A stretch of 9,355 nucleotides of DNA from CAG-390 sp045636385 (lineage in GTDB: Bacteria > Bacillota > Clostridia > Oscillospirales > CAG-272): assembly GCA_045636385.1 (NCBI GenBank), contig JAZTXK010000057.1:1-9355 (forward strand). The letters run 5' to 3'. How positions within the stretch are numbered: the stretch's first letter is position 1; each line of letters opens with the position of its first letter. Positions 5,827 through 9,355 of this stretch are shown piece after piece. The translations under genes and the position numbers were made by a program. The notes beneath the pieces were generated by a model. That model ran no database searches, was not told where the DNA came from, and saw only the letters and a program-made list of their open reading frames with translations.

Positions 5827-6104
5827 ATAAAGCTATGATTGAAAGTTCAGTAAGAATTCACGGTTCTTCCTGCAGAGAGCTGTCGGTTGGTGCAAGACAG
5901 TGGTTGGTGGATTCCGAATTACCTTTCGGGAGCTGTGCACAGAACGATTTTTCTAAAGGTGCAACGGTTTGCCCCCGTCATCGGGCGACACATTGGTAGA
6001 TGTGCGTAAGGCTCGTCTTCGCAAGGAGCGAGTAAAGCAAAGTGGTAACACGGCTATATTAGTCGTCTTTGCATCCATCACGGTTGCAGAGGCGTGTTTC
6101 TTTT
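5827..6104 (+). ncRNA. T-box leader RNA (tRNA-sensing riboswitch)
   Basis: Stem I has the AGTA (5849-5852) and GAA (5916-5918) loop-E partners. They flank an upper stem GAATTCAC/GTGGATTC (5854-5861 with 5907-5914), with a lower stem GAAAG/CTTTC (5841-5845 with 5923-5927) below. The distal part shows the AGAGAG bulge region and the conserved GGTTGGTGCAA loop closed by CTGTC/GACAG. The T-box sequence AAAGTGGTAACACGG (6039-6053) sits in an antiterminator with stems GCAAAG/CTTTGC and CGGC/GTCG. It presents UGGU to pair with an uncharged tRNA acceptor end with discriminator A. The specifier lies in 5918-5922 (ATTAC). Candidate codons are AUU (Ile), UUA (Leu) or UAC (Tyr), and I cannot settle which by eye. 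When the cognate tRNA is uncharged, the downstream CoA ligase should be expressed. Confidence 0.93.
6064..6104 (+). terminator. Rho-independent attenuator terminator of the T-box
   Basis: CGTCTTTGCA (6064-6073) pairs over 10 bp with TGCAGAGGCG (6085-6094), including two G-U pairs, and is followed by TGTTTCTTTT. Its 5' arm overlaps the 3' halves of both antiterminator stems (6062-6065 and 6067-6072), so the two structures exclude each other. This shows regulation at transcription rather than translation. Confidence 0.88.
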
Positions 6105-6130
6105 GCATCCGAAAATCAAGGAGAATTACC

Positions 6131-7774
6131 ATGCCTATTACAGAAATTTTAGTCCGCAACGCGGCTTTTTACCCAAACGACACCGCGCTCGTTGAGATCA
6201 ACGCGGCTCTCGAGCCGACGGAAAAGCTCACTTGGAAGGAATATTCGCTTATGCAGTCCACCGGCGGCGAAAGCTACCGCCGCGAGATGACCTGGAGCGA
6301 CTTCGACCAGCGCGCCAATCGCTTCGCCAACCTCCTCCTCACCCGCGGAATCACCAAGGGTCAGAAGGTTGCTATCCTTCTTATGAACTGCCTCGAGTGG
6401 CTTCCCGTTTATTTCGGAATCCTCAAGGCGGGCGGCGTTGCCGTTCCCCTCAACTTCCGATACACCGCCGCAGAGATCAAATACTGTCTTGAAAAATCCG
6501 ACTCGGAATTCCTCGTTTTCGGTCCCGAATTCACCGGACGAGTTGAGGAGATCTGCTCCTCTCTGCCGCAGATCAAGATGTGGAACTACGTCGGCCGCGA
6601 CTGCCCCTCTTTTGCCGAGAGCTACGACAGACTCGTGACCTTCTGCTCGTCAAAGCCGCCCGCAGTTCCGCTTTGCGACCGCGATTACGCCGCGATCTAC
6701 TTCTCAAGCGGCACAACCGGCTTCCCCAAGGCGATCCTTCACGACCACAAGGCGCTTATGCACGCATGCGAGGTCGAGCAGGCGCACCACTCGCAGACGC
6801 GCGAGGACTGTTTCCTCTGCATCCCGCCCCTCTACCACACGGGCGCAAAGATGCACTGGTTCGGCTCCTTCCTTGCAGGCTCCAAGGCGGTCCTGCTTAA
6901 AGGCGCGGCACCCAAGCAGATCATCAAAGCCGCATCGGACGAGCATTGCACCATCGTTTGGCTGCTCGTTCCGTGGGCGCAGGACATTCTCGACTCGATC
7001 GACCGCGGCGAGATCAATATTGACGAATATCAGCTCGATCAGTGGCGTCTGATGCACATCGGCGCACAGCCCGTCCCCCCGAGCCTTATCAAGCGTTGGA
7101 AGGAAAAATTCCCGCACCATAAATACGACACCAACTACGGACTTTCCGAGTCGATCGGCCCCGGATGCGTACACCTCGGCGTTGAGAACATCCACAAAGT
7201 CGGCGCGATCGGTAAGGCGGGCTACGGCTGGGAGACCAGAATCGTTGACGAACGCCGCCGCACCGTGCTTGCGGGCGAGGTCGGCGAGCTTGCCGTCAAG
7301 GGTCCCGGCGTTATGAAGTGTTACTATAAAGATCCCACAGCGACCGACGAGATCCTCGGCGAGGACGGCTGGCTCTACACGGGTGATATGGCGCGCGAGG
7401 ACGAGGACGGCTTCATCTGGCTTGTTGACAGAAAGAAGGACGTCATCATCTCGGGCGGCGAGAACATCTACCCCGTCCAGATCGAGGACTTCCTCCGCTC
7501 GAACGCGAAGATCAAGGACGTTGCCGTTATCGGTATCCCCGAAAAGCGACTCGGCGAAATCACACTTGCCGTCATCGAGCTTAAGGACGGCGAGGAAATG
7601 ACCGAAGAAGAAGTTGCAAGCTTCTGCCTCGAGCTTCCCCGCTACAAACGCCCGCGTAAGGTCGTGTTTGCAAAAGTACCGCGTAACCCCACCGGTAAGA
7701 TCGAAAAACCCGCCCTCCGTAAACAGTACGCCGGCGAAAGCCTCGTCCTCCAACAAATCGAGAGCACCAACTAA
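6131..7774 (+). CDS. AMP-forming acyl/aryl-CoA ligase (ANL superfamily), T-box controlled
   Basis: 547 residues. The start at 6131 is set by AAGGAG (6118-6123), 7 nt upstream. The same frame is open back to 5969, but that part lies inside the T-box and is not coding. The enzyme should activate a carboxylic acid with ATP to an acyl-adenylate and then form the CoA thioester. Core motifs are complete: the phosphate loop YFSSGTTGFPK (190-200), NYGLSES (335-341), GWLYTGD (413-419), the hinge region DRKKDVIISGGENIYP (433-448), and NPTGK with catalytic Lys523. Length and motifs fit medium- or long-chain acyl-CoA synthetases and aryl-CoA ligases; the substrate cannot be read from the sequence. The gene is monocistronic, between its own leader and a strong terminator. 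T-box control implies a role in supply of one amino acid, for instance activating a branched or aromatic acid for reductive carboxylation (inference). Confidence 0.92.
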   Translation: MPITEILVRNAAFYPNDTALVEINAALEPTEKLTWKEYSLMQSTGGESYRREMTWSDFDQRANRFANLLLTRGITKGQKVAILLMNCLEWLPVYFGILKAGGVAVPLNFRYTAAEIKYCLEKSDSEFLVFGPEFTGRVEEICSSLPQIKMWNYVGRDCPSFAESYDRLVTFCSSKPPAVPLCDRDYAAIYFSSGTTGFPKAILHDHKALMHACEVEQAHHSQTREDCFLCIPPLYHTGAKMHWFGSFLAGSKAVLLKGAAPKQIIKAASDEHCTIVWLLVPWAQDILDSIDRGEINIDEYQLDQWRLMHIGAQPVPPSLIKRWKEKFPHHKYDTNYGLSESIGPGCVHLGVENIHKVGAIGKAGYGWETRIVDERRRTVLAGEVGELAVKGPGVMKCYYKDPTATDEILGEDGWLYTGDMAREDEDGFIWLVDRKKDVIISGGENIYPVQIEDFLRSNAKIKDVAVIGIPEKRLGEITLAVIELKDGEEMTEEEVASFCLELPRYKRPRKVVFAKVPRNPTGKIEKPALRKQYAGESLVLQQIESTN

Positions 7775-7782
7775 AACAGCTT

Positions 7783-7906
7783 AAAGTTTTCGTCCACCTT
7801 TTTCAAAAGGTGGCGCCGTCAAGGGCGCGTAGCCCTTGCCGACCTCCGCAGAGGTCGGAACTCTCCCCTGCGCTTCAAACCGACTGCGCCCCGCAGGCGG
7901 TTTGAA
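7783..7906 (-). repeat. Composite hairpin element, inverted relative to the one at 8780-8898
   Basis: The first 32 bases (7783-7814) are a perfect inverted copy of 8867-8898 and include the hairpin CCACCTTTT/AAAAGGTGG. Then follow hairpins AAGGGC-GCGTA-GCCCTT (7821-7837), CCGACCTC-CGCA-GAGGTCGG (7839-7858), and one at 7874-7906 with a 9-bp outer stem, one A/G mismatch, a 5-bp inner stem and a CCC loop. The string CTGCGCTTCAAA before the last hairpin is shared with the other element read on its minus strand. Corresponding hairpins differ in sequence but keep their position and pairing. No gene lies here. Confidence 0.8.
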
Positions 7907-7907
7907 C

Positions 7908-7942
7908 AAAAGCGAACCCCGCCGCCGGCGGGGTTCGCTTTT
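7908..7942. terminator. Bidirectional terminator between convergent genes
   Basis: A perfect 16-bp stem, AAAAGCGAACCCCGCC with GGCGGGGTTCGCTTTT, has a 3-nt GCC loop. It has A-runs on one side and T-runs on the other, so it can end transcription from the CoA ligase on the plus strand and the HAD gene on the minus strand. It sits 7 nt beyond the HAD stop codon. Confidence 0.9.
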
Positions 7943-7948
7943 GTTATC

Positions 7949-8569
7949 TTATTTTTTAAGTATTTCAGCAAGCTCGGGATATCCGGAAAGCTCTTCCTCA
8001 AGATCTTCAATATTCTTCAAGACAATACCATGGAGTCCCACAGCCTTTGCGCCGTCGACGTTTGTCGGCATATCGTCAACGAACACACATTCCTCCGCGC
8101 GCTTTCCGTAGCGCGAGAGAAACAGCTCGAATATATCCGTGCTCGGCTTGATAACTCCGTCAAGATACGACGCAATTCCGCCGTCCATATAGGAAAAGAC
8201 CTCGTACGTGGACGTCATAAACTCAAACGCGTGGTCATTGGTATTCGATAGGTAATATACCCCAACGCCCGCCGCCTTCAGCTTTTTAACGACTTCGGTG
8301 TTCTTCTTCGATACGCGAAGCATATCATCGCAGTCCTTCATTATCATACGGACGTTTTCTGCATCCTCTGGGTATTTTTCGCAGATAGCGTCAATAATCG
8401 CCCCGCGCGTCTTCGTGCCGAGATCGCCGCACTTCCACTCCGCACTTTTGAAGCAGATATGATGATAATAGTCGATCTCGCCCTTCTTGGTGATAAACTG
8501 CGAGATGTAAATATCGGGATAAAAGGAAACAAGCACGTTTCCGATGTCGAGAACTACGTTTTTGATCAT
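7949..8569 (-). CDS. HAD-superfamily phosphatase, YihX-like subfamily IA
   Basis: 206 residues from the ATG at 8569, chosen because AAAGGAG (8578-8584 on the minus strand) is 8 nt upstream. An upstream in-frame ATG at 8596 overlaps the promoter -10 region and is rejected. The four HAD motifs are present: DIGNVL with nucleophile Asp8, YYLSNTND with Ser108, Lys141 in VIKPS, and VFVDD with Asp165/Asp166. The DxGN form of motif I, in which the second Asp is replaced, is typical of the YihX-like branch, whose characterised member in E. coli hydrolyses glucose 1-phosphate. A small cap lies between motifs I and II (about 18-90), as in subfamily IA. It is probably a cytosolic sugar- or small-molecule phosphatase; the substrate is unknown. 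It stands alone, convergent with the CoA ligase and bracketed by inverted composite repeats. Confidence 0.87.
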   Translation of the reverse strand: MIKNVVLDIGNVLVSFYPDIYISQFITKKGEIDYYHHICFKSAEWKCGDLGTKTRGAIIDAICEKYPEDAENVRMIMKDCDDMLRVSKKNTEVVKKLKAAGVGVYYLSNTNDHAFEFMTSTYEVFSYMDGGIASYLDGVIKPSTDIFELFLSRYGKRAEECVFVDDMPTNVDGAKAVGLHGIVLKNIEDLEEELSGYPELAEILKK

Positions 8570-8598
8570 TGTCTTTACTCCTTTGATGAGTTGCACTT

Positions 8599-8627
8599 AT
8601 TATAGCATATTTTTCGCTAAAATGCAA
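8599..8627 (-). promoter_or_regulatory. Promoter of the HAD gene
   Basis: Read on the minus strand, TTGCAT (8622-8627) and a perfect TATAAT (8599-8604) are 17 nt apart, with TGC in front of the -10 giving an extended -10. Transcription would begin near 8591, about 22 nt before the start codon. Confidence 0.75.
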
Positions 8628-8655
8628 CATATAAATTGCGTCCTTCGGGCGCGGG

Positions 8656-8780
8656 GGACAGAGCGCAAATACTTGTCTTCGACAAGTTGCATCTCCGTCT
8701 TGTCGGCTCACGCCTCCCTTTCCCTTCGGGAAACCAGCAGAGATGCACTTACCTACCTTCGGGAAGTATTGACTCTGTCC
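8656..8780 (-). repeat. Multi-branched inverted-repeat element
   Basis: The outer arms GGACAGAG (8656-8663) and CTCTGTCC (8773-8780) pair, continued by AATACTT/AAGTATT (8668-8674 with 8764-8770). Inside are a hairpin CTTGTC-TTC-GACAAG (8672-8686), a stem TGCATCTC/GAGATGCA (8688-8695 with 8740-8747), and TTTCCC-TTC-GGGAAA (8719-8733). On the minus strand, the part 8671-8747 matches the module at about 272-353, including the GGAGGCGTRAGCCGACAAG string, with compensatory stem differences. No gene is visible in the gap 8630-8985. Confidence 0.75.
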
Positions 8781-8898
8781 AAAATGTCGGCGGGGCGCCG
8801 CCATTTTGAAGCGCAGAAGCGAAGGCTGAAGCCTTCGCATTAAATCGAGACTCCGTCTCGAGCTCTGCCACCTTTTGAAAAAGGTGGACGAAAACTTT
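8780..8898 (+). repeat. Composite hairpin element with GGG-loop hairpin and terminal hairpin
   Basis: It starts with hairpin CAAAATG-T-CGGCG-GGG-CGCCG-C-CATTTTG (8780-8808), whose core equals that in blocks A and B while the outer stem differs and still pairs. Then come GCGAAGGC/GCCTTCGC (about 8819-8838), TCGAGAC/GTCTCGA (about 8845-8861) and the terminal hairpin CCACCTTTT-GA-AAAAGGTGG (8868-8887). The end carries the AAAACTTTCCCGC tail (8891-8903) shared with the other blocks. Positions 8867-8898 are the perfect inverted copy of 7783-7814. Confidence 0.8.
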
Positions 8899-8953
8899 CC
8901 CGCTTTTATTAAAATCGGAAATTTCCGAGCAACGCGAGGAAATTCACCTTAAC

Positions 8954-8981
8954 TCTGCACTCTGCACTCTGCATTCTGCAC
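8954..8981. repeat. Short tandem repeat, four units of 7 bp
   Basis: Four consecutive heptamers read TCTGCAC, TCTGCAC, TCTGCAT and TCTGCAC, directly before the ppdK terminator. It is probably a simple slippage repeat with no visible coding or regulatory role. Confidence 0.85.
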
Positions 8982-8985
8982 TAAT

Positions 8986-9013
8986 AAAAAAGACCGCTGA
9001 AGCGGTCTTTTTT
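8986..9013 (-). terminator. Terminator of ppdK
   Basis: AAAAAAGACCGCT (8986-8998) pairs with AGCGGTCTTTTTT (9001-9013) across a short GA loop. Flanking A- and T-runs let it work on either strand. It begins 10 nt past the ppdK stop codon on the minus strand. Confidence 0.9.
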
Positions 9014-9023
9014 ATTATATTTC

Positions 9024-9355
9024 TTAGCCCTTGATAGCTGCCTGAGCTGCTGCAAGACGTGCGATCGGTACTCTGAAGGGAGAGCAGGATACGTAGTCAA
9101 GGCCGATCTTGTGGCAGAACTCAACGGATGTGGGGTCAGCACCGTGCTCACCGCAGATACCAACGTGGAGGTGGCTGTTTGCGGGTCTGCCGAGGTCGAT
9201 AGCCATCTTCATAAGCTTACCAACACCGGTGGTGTCAAGTCTTGCGAAGGGATCGTTCTCGAAGATCTTTGCATCGTAGTAAGCGCCAAGGAACTTACCA
9301 GCGTCGTCACGAGAGAAGCCGTAGGACACCTGAGTAAGGTCGTTAGTACCGAAGC
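9024..9355 (-). CDS. ppdK: Pyruvate, phosphate dikinase, C-terminal end (partial)
   Basis: The last 109 residues, open at the right window edge; the stop codon is at 9024-9026. The enzyme interconverts pyruvate, ATP and phosphate with phosphoenolpyruvate, AMP and pyrophosphate, a central step in glycolysis and gluconeogenesis of many anaerobes. The visible piece is the end of the PEP/pyruvate-binding TIM barrel. It begins FGTNDLTQ, continues FSRDDAGKFL, and includes GICGEHGADPTSVEF, whose Cys is the conserved catalytic acid, and the family's terminal signature IGLDYVSCSPFRVPIARLAA. No truncation is seen; the gene ends at the usual place. Its promoter is outside the window. Confidence 0.96.
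   Translation of the reverse strand, partial: FGTNDLTQVSYGFSRDDAGKFLGAYYDAKIFENDPFARLDTTGVGKLMKMAIDLGRPANSHLHVGICGEHGADPTSVEFCHKIGLDYVSCSPFRVPIARLAAAQAAIKG

Noticed and set aside
5543..5830. 95-codon open frame within repeat block B
   Set aside because: It runs through hairpins and the TTGACA/TAAAAT promoter. The same ATG in copy A leads to a stop at about 217 because of a one-base indel, so the frame is not conserved.
5969..6130. N-terminal extension of the CoA ligase
   Set aside because: It lies within T-box stems, antiterminator and terminator. The real ribosome site is AAGGAG at 6118, and the family's N-terminus begins at 6131.
6704..7756. 350-codon open frame on the minus strand
   Set aside because: It is antisense to the CoA ligase, whose catalytic motifs prove the plus-strand frame.
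8544..8843. 99-codon open frame on the plus strand
   Set aside because: It overlaps the HAD start and promoter and structured repeats, and has no ribosome site.
7783..8898. Insertion sequence or transposon
   Set aside because: Inverted ends exist, but there is no transposase and no visible target duplication. The internal gene is a phosphatase.

Overview
The window looks like a Bacillota genome, probably an uncultured clostridial anaerobe. The evidence is strong AAGGAG-type ribosome sites, a tRNA-sensing T-box leader, an oxygen-independent pyruvate phosphate dikinase end, and sigma-A type promoters. The taxonomic guess is inference; no rRNA or other marker gene is present.

Layout from left to right: (1) 1-410, a block of structured repeats. 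(2) 472-3090, an ECF-type sigma factor fused to an unrecognised extension of about 680 residues. (3) 3091-3400, a second, diverged repeat block ending in a 22-nt-period array of hairpins that stops exactly at the next start codon. (4) 3401-5313, a translationally coupled pair: a small three-helix membrane protein and a MutS-type ATPase lacking the mismatch-recognition domain. (5) 5451-5703, a near-identical second copy of the first repeat block, followed by a consensus promoter. (6) 5827-6104, a complete T-box riboswitch with mutually exclusive antiterminator and terminator, controlling (7) 6131-7774, an acyl/aryl-CoA ligase. (8) 7783-7942, a run of hairpins ending in a bidirectional terminator. 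(9) 7949-8569 on the minus strand, a HAD phosphatase with its own promoter. (10) 8630-8985, more structured repeats in mixed orientation. (11) 9024-9355 on the minus strand, the C-terminal end of ppdK with its terminator.

Two things stand out. First, nearly every intergenic gap is filled with modular hairpins whose stems differ between copies while pairing is preserved by compensatory changes, and whose loops or spacers are conserved. This looks like a family of composite structured elements assembled from interchangeable modules. Second, the T-box places a CoA ligase under control of an uncharged tRNA. That fits a role in making an amino acid from a carboxylic acid precursor rather than in general fatty-acid catabolism (inference). 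The sigma factor has no adjacent anti-sigma gene, so its large C-terminal extension may be its own sensor or regulator (inference).
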